DNA from: Caulobacter henricii
Lineage (GTDB): Bacteria > Pseudomonadota > Alphaproteobacteria > Caulobacterales > Caulobacteraceae
Assembly (NCBI RefSeq): GCF_001414055.1
Contig: NZ_CP013002.1
Span: forward strand, 1,922,001 to 1,986,000
Reading direction: 5' to 3'
Length of the DNA stretch: 64,000 nucleotides
In this document: positions 19,164 to 29,797 of the stretch, one piece after another
How the letters are laid out: each line of letters starts with the position of its first letter
Position numbering within the stretch: the first letter of the stretch is position 1
Program-made: the position numbers and the translations under genes
Notes under the pieces: model-generated
What the model was told of the DNA's origin: nothing
Seen by the model: only the letters and a program-made list of their open reading frames with translations
Databases searched by the model: none

Positions 19164-22100
19164 CTACTCCTTCGCGATCCGCGCCAGATGGCCAAGGATC
19201 TTCTCCGCCGCATCCAGCCGCTGGGCCGGGCTGTCCCATTCGCCCTTGATCACCACCTTCTGGTCGGGCCGTACTTTCCAGATCAGGCTGTTCTTGGCGA
19301 CGTACTGCATCAGCCCCAGCGGGTTGGCGTAGGTATCGTTGCGGAAGCTGGCCACGGCCCCCTTGGGCCCGACATCGATCTTGGCGACATTGGCTTCGCG
19401 GCACAGGCCCTTGATGGCGACCACCTTGAGCAGGCTGTCAGTCTCGGGCGGCAACGGGCCGAAGCGGTCGATCAGCTCGGCCGCCAGGGCCTCGCGGTCG
19501 GCCGACTTCTCGGCTTCCGACAGACGGCGATAGAGTGACAGGCGCACATTGAGGTCCGGCACATACTCGTCCGGGATCATCACGGCCGCGCCGGTATTGA
19601 TCTGGGGTGACCAGCCGCGATCTTCCAGCAGGGCCTCGGCACCCTGGCGCTGGCGCAGTTCGGCGACGGCATCTTCCAGCATCTGCTGATAGAGCTCGAC
19701 CCCGATCTCCTTGATGTGGCCGCTCTGCTCGTCCCCAAGCAGGTTGCCGCCGCCCCGCTGGTCCAAGTCATGACTGGCCAGCTGGAAGCCGGCCCCCAGG
19801 CTGTCGAGGGATTGCAGGACCTGCAGGCGCTTCTCGGCCGACAGGGTGATGGTCTTTTCGTTGGGCGTAGTCAGATAGGCATAGGCCCGCGCCTTGGACC
19901 GGCCGACCCGCCCCCGGATCTGATAGAGCTGGGCCAGGCCGAACATGTCGGCGCGGTGCACGATCAGGGTGTTGGCCGAGGGGATGTCCAGCCCGCTTTC
20001 CACGATGGTTGTGGCGAGCAGCACGTCGTACTGGCCCTCATAGAAGGCCGTCATCACGTCTTCCAGCTGGGTGGCCGCCATCTGGCCGTGACCGACGATG
20101 TACTTCACCTCCGGCACCTGGGTGCGGAGGAACTTCTCGATCTCCTCCAGGTCCTTGATGCGCGGCACGACGTAATAGGCCTGGCCGCCGCGATACTTCT
20201 CGCGCAGCAGGGCCTCGCGCAGGGTTACCGGATCGAACGGGCTGATATAGGTCCGCACAGCCAGGCGATCGACCGGCGGGGTGGCGATGATCGACATTTC
20301 GCGAATGCCGCTGAGCGCCATCTGAAGGGTGCGCGGGATCGGGGTGGCCGTCAGGGTCAGCATGTGCACGTCGGCCCGAAGCTCTTTCAGCTTCTCCTTG
20401 TGCTTGACCCCGAAGTGCTGCTCCTCGTCGACGATCACCAGGCCCAGGTCCTTGAACGAGACCTGCTTGCTGAGCACCGCATGGGTGCCGACCACGATCT
20501 CCATCTGGCCATTGGCCAGGCCTTCGCGGGTCTCGGCGGCTTCCTTGCCGGTGACCAGACGTGACAGGCGGGTGATCTTGACCGGCCAGCCCTGGAAGCG
20601 GTCCTTGAAGGTCTTGTAGTGCTGGCGGGCCAGCAGGGTCGTCGGGCAGACGATGGCCACCTGCTTGCCGCTCATGGCGACCACAAAGGCGGCGCGCAGG
20701 GCCACCTCGGTCTTGCCGAACCCGACGTCGCCGCAGATCAGGCGGTCCATGGGCTTGCCCGAGCCCAGATCGCTCAGCACATCGGCAATGGCCGACAGCT
20801 GGTCGTCGGTTTCCTCATAGGGGAAGCGGGCGCAGAACTCGTCGAACACACCTTGCGGCGCATCGGTCTCTTCGACCGACTTCAGCTGGCGGGCGGCGGC
20901 GATCTGGATCAGGCCCTCGGCCATGACCCGCAGGCGTTCCTTGGCCTTGGCCTTGCGGCCCTGCCAGGCCGCGCCGCCGAGCTTGTCGAGCTGGACGTTC
21001 TCGCCGTCGGTGCCGTAGCGGGTCAGGAGGTCGATGTTCTCGACCGGCAGATAGAGCTTGGCCTCGCCGCCATAGAGCAGGTCCAGGCAGTCGTGCGGCG
21101 CGCCCTGGACGTCGAGGGTCTTGAGGCCCTCATAGCGGCCGATGCCGTGGTCGATGTGGACGACGAGATCGCCCGGCGTCAGGGCGCTGGCCTCGGCCAG
21201 GAAATTGGCGGCACGGCGCTTCTTGCGCGGGCGGGCCAGGCGGTCGCCGAGGATGTCGGTTTCGGAAATGACCGCCAGGTTTTCGGTCTCGAAGCCGTGG
21301 TCGAGCGGCAGGACAACCCGCTGCGGAACCTTGGGATCACTGGCCTTGGCCGCCTGCCAGTAGGCCGCATAGGGAATCTTCTTGAGGCCGTGGTCGGCCA
21401 GCATTGTCCCGAGGCGTTCCGAGGAGCCCTCGGACCAGGAGGCGAACAGCACGCGTTTGCCGCTGGCGGTCAGGTCGCCGGCATGGTCCGCGGTAGCCTC
21501 GAACAGATTGACGCTGTCCTGGGCCCGCTCGGCGGCGAAAACCCGGCCGAGCTTTGCGCCCATGTCGATCACATCCAGGCCCTGGGGCTGGAACGGCGTG
21601 AACCGGCGGTGCGGACGATCGTCGAGGGCCTCTTCCCACTCGGCAGCGGTCAGGTAGAGCGCGCTGGGCTCGAGCGGACGATAGGCCGACTTGCGATCCG
21701 CGCTGGCGCGGGCCTCATAGGCGTCGGCGATCATCGCCAGCCGCTCGTCGCGCGCCTCGGTGGCCTGATGGTCGACGCCGATCAGGGATCCGGCCGGCAG
21801 ATAGTCAAAGAGGGTCGCCATCCGCTCATAGAACAGCGGCAGCCAGTGCTCGAGGCCGGCGCGGCGACCGCCTTCGCTGACCGTATTGTAGAGCGGATCA
21901 TCGCCCGGCGCGCCGAACCTGGCGACATAGCCGCGCCGGAACCGCGAGATGCCGTCGGCGTCCAGCAGGGCCTCGCTGACCGGCAGCAGGTCGATGTCCT
22001 TCAGCTGCCTGGTCGAGCGCTGGGTCTCCGGATCGAAGGCGCGGATGCTCTCCAGCGTGTCGCCGAACAGATCCAGGCGCACCGGTTCCTCGGCATTCGA

Positions 22101-22628
22101 GGGATAGACGTCGATGACCCCGCCCCGGATTGCGAACTCGCCCTTTTCCGAGACCGTGGAGGCGCGGACATAGCCGTTGACGGCGAAATAGCGCTCCAGA
22201 TCCTTGATATCGACGCTATTGCCAACCCTGGCCGAATAGCTGGCCCGCATCAGGACGGACTTGTCGGGCACGCGCTGCAGCATGGCAGGTGCGGCGATCA
22301 CCAGCAGGGCGGGCTTGGCGGTGCCCAGGCCCCGGGCCAGCCGCGACAGGGTGGCCATGCGCTGGGCGGCCACGCCGGCCGAGGGCCCGACGCGGTCATA
22401 AGGCAGGCAGTCCCAGGACGGGAACAGAACGGCATCGATCTCCGGCGCGAAGAACTTCAACGCGTCGACAAAGGCATTGGCCCGGGCGGTATCCCGGGCG
22501 ACGAAGGCGGTCAGCCCCCCTCGCGCCCGGGCAATGTCGGCCATGACCAGGGCGTCGAAGCCCTCGGGTGCGCCGGCGAGAGTCAGCCCACCGGCCGCCT
22601 TGGCGATCTGCTTGGCATCGTAGGCCAT
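19164..22628 (-). CDS. mfd: Transcription-repair coupling factor
   Basis: Translocase that removes RNA polymerase stalled at lesions and recruits UvrA. 1154 aa, full length. Order of domains: degenerate UvrB-like region (about 1-350), RNA-polymerase-interacting CarD-like domain (about 480-560, GDLVVHIDHGIGRYEGL), superfamily 2 helicase core with ICGDVGFGKTEVALRAAF (Walker A), DEEQHFGVKHKE (motif II), TATPIPRTLQMAL and QIRGRVGRSKARAYAYL (motif VI), then the TRCF domain. The stop lies only 12 bases from repeat copy B. It is 9 bases downstream of sdhE. Confidence 0.99.
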   Translation of the reverse strand: MAYDAKQIAKAAGGLTLAGAPEGFDALVMADIARARGGLTAFVARDTARANAFVDALKFFAPEIDAVLFPSWDCLPYDRVGPSAGVAAQRMATLSRLARGLGTAKPALLVIAAPAMLQRVPDKSVLMRASYSARVGNSVDIKDLERYFAVNGYVRASTVSEKGEFAIRGGVIDVYPSNAEEPVRLDLFGDTLESIRAFDPETQRSTRQLKDIDLLPVSEALLDADGISRFRRGYVARFGAPGDDPLYNTVSEGGRRAGLEHWLPLFYERMATLFDYLPAGSLIGVDHQATEARDERLAMIADAYEARASADRKSAYRPLEPSALYLTAAEWEEALDDRPHRRFTPFQPQGLDVIDMGAKLGRVFAAERAQDSVNLFEATADHAGDLTASGKRVLFASWSEGSSERLGTMLADHGLKKIPYAAYWQAAKASDPKVPQRVVLPLDHGFETENLAVISETDILGDRLARPRKKRRAANFLAEASALTPGDLVVHIDHGIGRYEGLKTLDVQGAPHDCLDLLYGGEAKLYLPVENIDLLTRYGTDGENVQLDKLGGAAWQGRKAKAKERLRVMAEGLIQIAAARQLKSVEETDAPQGVFDEFCARFPYEETDDQLSAIADVLSDLGSGKPMDRLICGDVGFGKTEVALRAAFVVAMSGKQVAIVCPTTLLARQHYKTFKDRFQGWPVKITRLSRLVTGKEAAETREGLANGQMEIVVGTHAVLSKQVSFKDLGLVIVDEEQHFGVKHKEKLKELRADVHMLTLTATPIPRTLQMALSGIREMSIIATPPVDRLAVRTYISPFDPVTLREALLREKYRGGQAYYVVPRIKDLEEIEKFLRTQVPEVKYIVGHGQMAATQLEDVMTAFYEGQYDVLLATTIVESGLDIPSANTLIVHRADMFGLAQLYQIRGRVGRSKARAYAYLTTPNEKTITLSAEKRLQVLQSLDSLGAGFQLASHDLDQRGGGNLLGDEQSGHIKEIGVELYQQMLEDAVAELRQRQGAEALLEDRGWSPQINTGAAVMIPDEYVPDLNVRLSLYRRLSEAEKSADREALAAELIDRFGPLPPETDSLLKVVAIKGLCREANVAKIDVGPKGAVASFRNDTYANPLGLMQYVAKNSLIWKVRPDQKVVIKGEWDSPAQRLDAAEKILGHLARIAKE

Positions 22629-22637
22629 AGGACCCTC

Positions 22638-22931
22638 TTAAGCGCCGTCGCCGATCGGGCGGACCGCATGGGCCTCAAAACGGAAGGTACGGATCATGGC
22701 CAGGACGTCGGTTTCGAACGCCTCGGGCGTGGCCTCCTGGCCGACGATCCAGGCATAGATCTCGCGATCCGGGTTTTCCAAAAGCGCCTCGAGCCGATCC
22801 AGCTGTTCTGGCGTCAGGGTCTGGGCGTGGTTGTCCGCAAACGGCCCCAGAATGAGGTCCGCTTCCCGAAACCCGCGATGCCAGGCGCGGAACCGAAGCC
22901 GCCGAAGGCGGGAGTCGTGATCAATGGTCAT
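22638..22931 (-). CDS. sdhE: FAD assembly factor SdhE (succinate dehydrogenase assembly factor 2 family)
   Basis: 97 aa, the family size. It contains the flavinylation motif region RAWHRGFREADLILG (RGxxE-like) near residues 15-29 and the C-terminal ENPDREIYAWIVGQE, both hallmarks of SdhE/Sdh5. It promotes covalent attachment of FAD to SdhA. Its position just ahead of mfd on the same strand is common in alphaproteobacteria. Confidence 0.92.
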   Translation of the reverse strand: MTIDHDSRLRRLRFRAWHRGFREADLILGPFADNHAQTLTPEQLDRLEALLENPDREIYAWIVGQEATPEAFETDVLAMIRTFRFEAHAVRPIGDGA

Positions 22932-22983
22932 GTGCCCGGCGGATATAGAGGGCCCGGCGGGCGGGCGCCAGCGCTCAAGCCCC

Positions 22984-23703
22984 TTAAGCAGCGGGTTTGC
23001 GCCACTCCAGGATCACATACCAGGGCACGCGGTTGTAGCGCGCGGCCTTGGCCGGTGGGCCACCGGTGGCTGCGGGCTCGTCGAAATGGGTCAGGACCAG
23101 CCCCTGCCCAAGGAACCACTGCATGTAGTCGCTGAGCGGCCGGTGCCAGTTGCGAATGGAAATGCCGCGCCAGCGCTCCCAGGTCGACCGCCGCTCCAGA
23201 TAGCGATCCATCGCGAAATGGACGAGCCGGCCCATCAGATCACGCTGCCAGCCCTCATGGGCACGGGCGGTGCTGAAGCCGCTGAGATTGGCGACAAGCA
23301 GGGTCCCGCCCGGCCGCAGAACCCGCGCCATCTCGGCGATCGCGGCCTGTGCCCCTTCAATGTCGATCAGCGAGAGATAGGTGACCACGAGATCAAACTG
23401 CCCGTCGGCGAAGTCGAGCGCCTCGGCCCGCCCCTCGACATAGACACCGTCAGGATCGCGGGCCCGCGCCGCCGACAGAAGCTCCGGGGTCGGATCAAGT
23501 CCAACCGGCTCGAAACCCTCGGCCCGCAGAAGGCGACAGAACCGCCCTTCCCCACAGCCCACATCCAGAGCCGCACCCCTGGTCAACCGGCGCAGTCTGT
23601 CGACCATCGGACCATCGAGGACATACTGGCGGCCAAAGTCGCCGGTTTCGCCCATATCGGCGATCCAGGCCCTGGCCGAGCTCTTCCATCCTCCGTCGTC
23701 CAT
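22984..23703 (-). CDS. SAM-dependent class I methyltransferase
   Basis: 239 aa. A Rossmann methyltransferase with motif I LDVGCGEGRFCRLL (about residues 43-56), motif II acidic residue in GLDPTPELL, and post-motif segments FDLVVTYLSLIDI and LRPGGTLLVANLSG. This is the UbiE/Methyltransf_11 pattern used on small molecules such as quinones and lipids; the substrate is not evident. It may be transcribed with sdhE and mfd, with a 52-base gap to sdhE. Confidence 0.85.
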   Translation of the reverse strand: MDDGGWKSSARAWIADMGETGDFGRQYVLDGPMVDRLRRLTRGAALDVGCGEGRFCRLLRAEGFEPVGLDPTPELLSAARARDPDGVYVEGRAEALDFADGQFDLVVTYLSLIDIEGAQAAIAEMARVLRPGGTLLVANLSGFSTARAHEGWQRDLMGRLVHFAMDRYLERRSTWERWRGISIRNWHRPLSDYMQWFLGQGLVLTHFDEPAATGGPPAKAARYNRVPWYVILEWRKPAA

Positions 23704-23796
23704 CTTGGTGTCTCGCCTCGACTACTTGCCATCATTGACTTTGCCGGGGTTCGGCCTATTTATCCCCAGCTTCGGAGCAGGTCAGGCGAATCCGCG

Positions 23797-23822
23797 CCAC
23801 CCGTTCGCCCAAATACGGGTGG
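23797..23822 (+). promoter_or_regulatory. Hairpin in the leader of the DEAD-box helicase gene
   Basis: CCACCCGT (23797-23804) and ACGGGTGG (23815-23822) are perfectly complementary around a 10-base loop, ending 23 bases before the helicase ATG at 23846. It could regulate translation, since leaders of RNA helicase and cold-shock genes are often structured, but no T-run follows and a role is only inferred. Confidence 0.45.
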
Positions 23823-23845
23823 CTTCGAATTTCAGCCAGAATGAC

Positions 23846-25612
<1,767 letters not shown>

Positions 25613-25640
25613 AACCGCCTTGCGGTTTGAGCCAAAAAAG

Positions 25641-25674
25641 AAAGGCGCCCGGCTTCTGGCCAGGCGCCTTTTTT
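25641..25674. terminator. Bidirectional Rho-independent terminator between rhlB and the aldehyde dehydrogenase gene
   Basis: AAAGGCGCC pairs with GGCGCCTTT around a GGCTTCTGGCCA-type loop, with an A-run on the left and TTTTTT on the right. It lies between convergent genes and has the run needed for both directions. Confidence 0.85.
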
Positions 25675-25701
25675 GTGTAGCAGCCCCTGGAGCCGGCGGG
25701 A

Positions 25702-27159
25702 TCAGCGCTTGATCTGGCCCGCCAGATACTTGCGGATCCCTTCGCCATAGGGCGGACGCAGGCCGAGCATCGGCGCAATGTCCTTCTTCAGCTGCTGGAA
25801 CACAGCCTTGCGATGGCTGAACTCCAGGAAGCCGTCATGGCCGTGATAGGCACCCATGCCGGCGGGGCCAACGCCACCGAACGGCAGTTCTTCCTGGGCA
25901 ACGTGGAAGATCACGTCATTGACCGTAACGCCACCGCTGGTGGTGCGCTCAAGCACCCGATCCTTCTCGGCCTCGTCCGTCCCGAACCAGTAGAGAGCCA
26001 GCGGGCGGTCATGGGCATTGATATAGTCCACGGCCTCCTCGACCTTCTGGTAGGTCTTCACGGGCAGCAGGGGACCAAAGATCTCTTCCTGCATGACCGC
26101 CATGTCGTCGGTCGGATTCAGGATCAGGGTCGGGGCAATCTTGCGGTGCGGCTGCTGGGAGAGGTCCTCATTGGCCGGATTGATCTCGACGATCGTGGCC
26201 CCCTTGGCCCGGGCATCCTCGACATAGCCGGTGATCCGGTCGAAGTGCCGCTGCGCCACGACCGCTGTATAGTCGGGATTGTCCTTGAGGGTCGGGAAGT
26301 ACCGGCTGACCGCCGTCTTGGCCTCGGCCACGAAGTTGTCGAGCTGATCAGCCGGGGTAAAGACATAGTCCGGGGCCAGGCAGATCTGGCCGGCGTTCAG
26401 GGTCTTGCCGTTCATGATCCGGGCAGCGGCGGTCGCCATGTCCACGCCGCGCGACAGGATCACCGGGCTCTTTCCACCCAGTTCCAGGGTGACCGGCACG
26501 AGGTTTTCAGCTGCGGCTCGCATGACGTGACGGGCTACCGATGTCGCGCCAGTGAAGACGAGGTGGTCAAAGGCCAGTCCGGAGAAGGCCTGCCCGACCT
26601 CCGCGCCCCCGACGAAGACCGCGATCTCGTCCTCGGAAAACGCCTTGGCGAACATCGTCTTCATCAGGTCCGAGGTTGCCGGCGTGAACTCCGACGGCTT
26701 GATCATGGCGCGATTGCCCGCCGCCAGAATGCCCGCCAGGGGCGCAAAGGTCAGATTGACCGGGAAGTTCCAGGGGCTGATCACCCCGACAACGCCCTTG
26801 GGCTGGTACTGGACGCTGGCCTTGGCACCAAACAGACCCAGGATCGCCGGCGTCGTCTTGCGCTTCTGCGGCTTCATCCACTTGGCCAGATTGTCCTTGG
26901 CGAACTTCAGCGGGCCGATGGAGCCTGCGATGTCGGTCAGGGCGGTGGCTTCAGGCGAGCGAGATCCGAAATCGGCACTGACAGCCCTGGCGATCTCGTC
27001 CTGGTGCCCGACCAGGAGATCAATGCAGCGATCCAGCCGCGCGATTCGCTGTTCGGCAGTCCAGGGACCATCCTGCAGGTGAGCCGCCTTCTGGCGCTGC
27101 AGCACATGGTTCATTTCGGCCTTGTGGGCCTCGAGCGTCAGATTTGTGGGTGCGTTCAT
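25702..27159 (-). CDS. NAD(P)-dependent aldehyde dehydrogenase, coniferyl-aldehyde dehydrogenase type
   Basis: 485 aa, class 3-like aldehyde dehydrogenase. Conserved segments are SPWNFPVNLTFAPLAGILAAGN (cofactor and substrate site), KPSEFTPATSDLM, the catalytic-base region LELGGKSPVILS and the nucleophile in NAGQICLAPDYV (Cys). The C-terminal GVGPAGMGAYHGHDGFLEFSH is characteristic of the CalB/coniferyl and fatty-aldehyde group. It oxidises aldehydes to acids in the cytoplasm; the physiological substrate is not known here. GGGAGGA precedes the ATG, and a probable operator lies at 27199-27216. It diverges from dgcB. Confidence 0.88.
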   Translation of the reverse strand: MNAPTNLTLEAHKAEMNHVLQRQKAAHLQDGPWTAEQRIARLDRCIDLLVGHQDEIARAVSADFGSRSPEATALTDIAGSIGPLKFAKDNLAKWMKPQKRKTTPAILGLFGAKASVQYQPKGVVGVISPWNFPVNLTFAPLAGILAAGNRAMIKPSEFTPATSDLMKTMFAKAFSEDEIAVFVGGAEVGQAFSGLAFDHLVFTGATSVARHVMRAAAENLVPVTLELGGKSPVILSRGVDMATAAARIMNGKTLNAGQICLAPDYVFTPADQLDNFVAEAKTAVSRYFPTLKDNPDYTAVVAQRHFDRITGYVEDARAKGATIVEINPANEDLSQQPHRKIAPTLILNPTDDMAVMQEEIFGPLLPVKTYQKVEEAVDYINAHDRPLALYWFGTDEAEKDRVLERTTSGGVTVNDVIFHVAQEELPFGGVGPAGMGAYHGHDGFLEFSHRKAVFQQLKKDIAPMLGLRPPYGEGIRKYLAGQIKR

Positions 27160-27198
27160 GGTCGCTGTCCTCCCGTCGACCCCCTAGGGGCTCATCTT

Positions 27199-27216
27199 AT
27201 CACTGTTTACAATGAT
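27199..27216 (-). promoter_or_regulatory. Putative TetR-type operator upstream of the aldehyde dehydrogenase gene
   Basis: ATCACTG-TTTA-CAATGAT is an 18-base inverted repeat with one mismatched pair, located 40 bases before the aldehyde dehydrogenase ATG. Size and arm length fit TetR-family operators. No TetR gene lies in this window, so the regulator would be encoded elsewhere. Confidence 0.45.
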
Positions 27217-27344
27217 CGGCGAAGGCGTGAAGCGCAAGAGAACCTTGTTCGCTCTTAACCGCTCGTTTGAACTCTCAGGGCTAGAGTGCTGCTCCAAGCG
27301 CTCGGCATTCCCGCTACGGGAAGACGCCGACTGGGGAAGAAAAG

Positions 27345-28406
27345 ATGTCGGACGTCGAAACTACGCTGCGCGGGCCCGAGGCCTACAAGATTGCGCGACG
27401 CGCTCTGGACCTCATGGAACGCCATCAGGTCTGGCCTACCGCATTGAATTTCGAACTCTGGACCCACTTTGTTGCGGACCCGGACGGCGCTCTTGCGCGT
27501 GAACTCACCCGGCTGATTTCGCTTGGCGAGCCGATGACCGAGATCATCAGCGAAGAGCTCGCAGCGGCCTATCTTCCCAAGGCCCGCCTTAACGAACAGA
27601 TCCGCGACGCCGGTGACCTGCTCAGCAAGGAACTGGCCTCGGTCTCGCAGGCCATCCAGAACGCCCAGAAATCCAACGCCGCCTTCGGCAAGCAGCTGGA
27701 TGGGGCGACCAAGGACCTCAATGCCAACGCCGATGTCGGGGCCATCAAGTCGGTGGTGACCAGCCTGGCCCAGGCTACGCGGCGGGTCCACAAGGAGAAC
27801 CAGTCGCTCGAGGCCCGCTTGGCCGAATCGACGGCCGAGGTCGATCGCCTGCGCGAACACCTCGAACAGGTCCGACGGGATGCCACGACGGACGGCCTGA
27901 CCAACCTCGCCAACCGCAAGGCCTTCGACGAGGAGCTCGACCGGGCCTGCGCCGAAGGTGATGAGGCGGGCTCCAGCCTGTGCCTGGCCGTGCTCGACAT
28001 CGACCATTTCAAGGGCTTCAACGACACCTGGGGCCACCAGACCGGTGACCAGGTCATCCGTTATGTCGCTTCGGTGATCGGCCGCGTCGCCGCCATGCCG
28101 CGCTTCGCCGCCCGCTACGGCGGCGAGGAGTTCGCCATGATCTTCCCGCGGGAATCGGCTGCGATCGTTGCCAGCTGCCTTGAGGAAATCCGGGTTGAAG
28201 TCTCGTCGCGGACTCTCAAGCGCCGCTCGACCAATGAGGATCTGGGCACGATCACCATCTCGTCCGGCTTTGCCGAACGCGCTCGCGACGAAAGCAGCCA
28301 TTCCCTGATGGAACGCGCTGACGCAGCGCTCTACGCCTCCAAGCGCAGTGGCCGCAACAAGGTCAGCTCGGCCGCCGATGCTGCTGCCTCGGCCAACGCC
28401 GCCTAG
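27345..28406 (+). CDS. dgcB: Diguanylate cyclase with N-terminal coiled-coil region, DgcB type
   Basis: 353 aa. The N-terminal half (1-180) is helical with a predicted coiled coil (EARLAESTAEVDRLREHLEQVR), and the C-terminal GGDEF domain carries the active-site motif RYGGEEFAMIFPR (GGEEF about residues 259-263). It makes cyclic di-GMP from GTP. The usual inhibitory RxxD site five residues before the motif is not present (the sequence reads AMPR-FAARY). No transmembrane span or sensor domain is seen. Caulobacter DgcB, which promotes holdfast formation and surface attachment, has this layout and lies near the suf genes as here. It diverges from the aldehyde dehydrogenase gene. Confidence 0.88.
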   Translation: MSDVETTLRGPEAYKIARRALDLMERHQVWPTALNFELWTHFVADPDGALARELTRLISLGEPMTEIISEELAAAYLPKARLNEQIRDAGDLLSKELASVSQAIQNAQKSNAAFGKQLDGATKDLNANADVGAIKSVVTSLAQATRRVHKENQSLEARLAESTAEVDRLREHLEQVRRDATTDGLTNLANRKAFDEELDRACAEGDEAGSSLCLAVLDIDHFKGFNDTWGHQTGDQVIRYVASVIGRVAAMPRFAARYGGEEFAMIFPRESAAIVASCLEEIRVEVSSRTLKRRSTNEDLGTITISSGFAERARDESSHSLMERADAALYASKRSGRNKVSSAADAAASANAA

Positions 28407-28432
28407 GCTTCTCAGACCAAATCCATCGAAGA

Positions 28433-28463
28433 GCGCCGCCGTTTTCGCGAACGGCGGCGTTTT
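28433..28463 (+). terminator. Rho-independent terminator after dgcB
   Basis: GCGCCGCCGTT pairs with AACGGCGGCG around a TTCGCG loop and is followed by TTTT, 27 bases past the dgcB stop. Confidence 0.8.
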
Positions 28464-28602
28464 CGTGTGAAATTCCCTCTGGCCTTCCGCCGGGTCAGGG
28501 GCGCCTAGCTAGGCCCCAAGAGCGCAAAGAGCATTGCAGCCCAACCGGGCAGCCGGCTTGGGCGACCGCCATGCGCCAGAATGAATGCCTTGGGAGGACG
28601 CC

Positions 28603-29406
28603 ATGGACTATCAGAAAATCCGCCTGACGGCCGAGAACGGCGTCGCCACGATCACCCTGGCCGACCCGACCACTTTGAACGCAGCCAGCCTCGACCTGGC
28701 GCGCGAAATCACCCACGCCCTCGCGGCCATCGCCCATGGCAAGATCGAGGCACGGGCCCTGGTCATCACTGGCGAAGGCCGGGGCTTCTGCTCCGGGGCC
28801 AATCTGTCAGGCGGCGGGCCCGCCGCCCGGGAACTGGACGTCGATGGCAAGCCTGACGCAGGCTCAGCGCTGGAGACCGTCTACAATCCGATGATGACGG
28901 CGCTGCGCGACTTTCCCTATCCGATCGTCACGGCTGTCAATGGGGCCGCCGCCGGCGTCGGCTGCTCGCTGGCCCTGATGGGCGACATGATTGTCGCCGG
29001 TGAGAGCGGCTATTTCCTGCAGGCTTTCCGACGTATCGGCCTGGTGCCCGACGGCGGCTCGACCTATCTGCTGCCGCGCCTGGTCGGCAAGGCCCGGGCC
29101 ATGGAAATGATGCTGCTGGGCGACAGGATCCCGGCCACCAAGGCGCTCGAATGGGGCCTGGTCAACCGCTGTGTACCCGATGGCGAGTTGATGGCCACGG
29201 CAACCACCATCGCCCGGGAACTGGCCAACGGCCCGGTGGCCCTGGGAGCGATCCGCAAGCTGGTCTGGGACAGCCTCGACGCCGACTGGAACGGCCAACT
29301 GCACGCCGAGCGCAAGGCGCAAAAGTTCGCCGGCAAGACCGAGGACTTCATCGAAGGCGTCAGCGCCTTCCTGCAGAAGCGCGTCGCTCAGTTCAAGGGG
29401 CGCTAG
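28603..29406 (+). CDS. Enoyl-CoA hydratase/isomerase family protein, PaaG-like
   Basis: 267 aa crotonase-fold protein. The first oxyanion-hole region is EGRGFCSGANLSGG and the second is GAAAGVGCSLALMGD. The classical hydratase Glu is replaced by Ser in GVGCSLAL, and the conserved Asp in RIGLVPDGGSTYLLPRL matches the isomerase (PaaG/ECI) pattern, so it is more likely an isomerase than a hydratase. I prefer the ATG at 28603 to the one at 28585 because GGGAGGA lies 5-11 bases ahead of it. Its last 14 bases overlap the convergent ACT-domain gene. Confidence 0.88.
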   Translation: MDYQKIRLTAENGVATITLADPTTLNAASLDLAREITHALAAIAHGKIEARALVITGEGRGFCSGANLSGGGPAARELDVDGKPDAGSALETVYNPMMTALRDFPYPIVTAVNGAAAGVGCSLALMGDMIVAGESGYFLQAFRRIGLVPDGGSTYLLPRLVGKARAMEMMLLGDRIPATKALEWGLVNRCVPDGELMATATTIARELANGPVALGAIRKLVWDSLDADWNGQLHAERKAQKFAGKTEDFIEGVSAFLQKRVAQFKGR

Positions 29407-29797
29407 AGCTTGTCTGCAGGTCCTGCAGGATCCGCAGGGCCGCTTCGGCCTGCTCGGCCGGCACAAGGACATGGTCGTGGCGAAGGGCCGCGACCATGTT
29501 GCAGGCGATCCCGGCTTCCGCCAGGGCCGAGGCCACCGCAGCCGTAAGGCCGACCCCGTCCAGGGCTGAATAGACATTCAGGGTGATCAGCCGCATGGGG
29601 TCAGCGACGGAAAATCCCTCTGCCTCGGCTTGGTCGCGGTCAAGGATCAGGCTGACGCCCTCGGCCTCGCGAAACATGCCCAGGGGCTGATGCCTGGCCC
29701 AATCCTCGTCGGCGGCGCAGAAGACCAACTGGCCAGGCTGGAGGCTGGGCGAGAGCCCGGCCAGCATGGCCTGACGGTCCCGGACGGTCTCGGTCAT
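29393..29797 (-). CDS. ACT-domain protein (COG3602-like), function unknown
   Basis: 134 aa. The C-terminal half reads as an ACT/CASTOR-like regulatory domain (LITLNVYSALDGVGLTAAVASALAEAGIACNMVAALRHDHVLVP), and the N-terminal half (about 1-60, CAADEDWARHQPLGMFREAEGVSLIL) is typical of small two-domain ACT proteins. Such proteins bind amino acids, but the ligand and target are unknown. The start overlaps the stop of the DUF6165 gene by 4 bases, so the two are coupled. The 3' end overlaps the crotonase gene. Confidence 0.75.
   Translation of the reverse strand: MTETVRDRQAMLAGLSPSLQPGQLVFCAADEDWARHQPLGMFREAEGVSLILDRDQAEAEGFSVADPMRLITLNVYSALDGVGLTAAVASALAEAGIACNMVAALRHDHVLVPAEQAEAALRILQDLQTSSSAP

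Noticed and set aside
20619..23135. 838-codon plus-strand ORF opposite mfd
   Set aside because: Shadow of the mfd frame with no recognisable domain and typical Gly/Ala/Arg-rich antisense composition.
27250..27275. CtrA site before dgcB
   Set aside because: TTAA-N7-TTTG matches only one half of the TTAA-N7-TTAA consensus.
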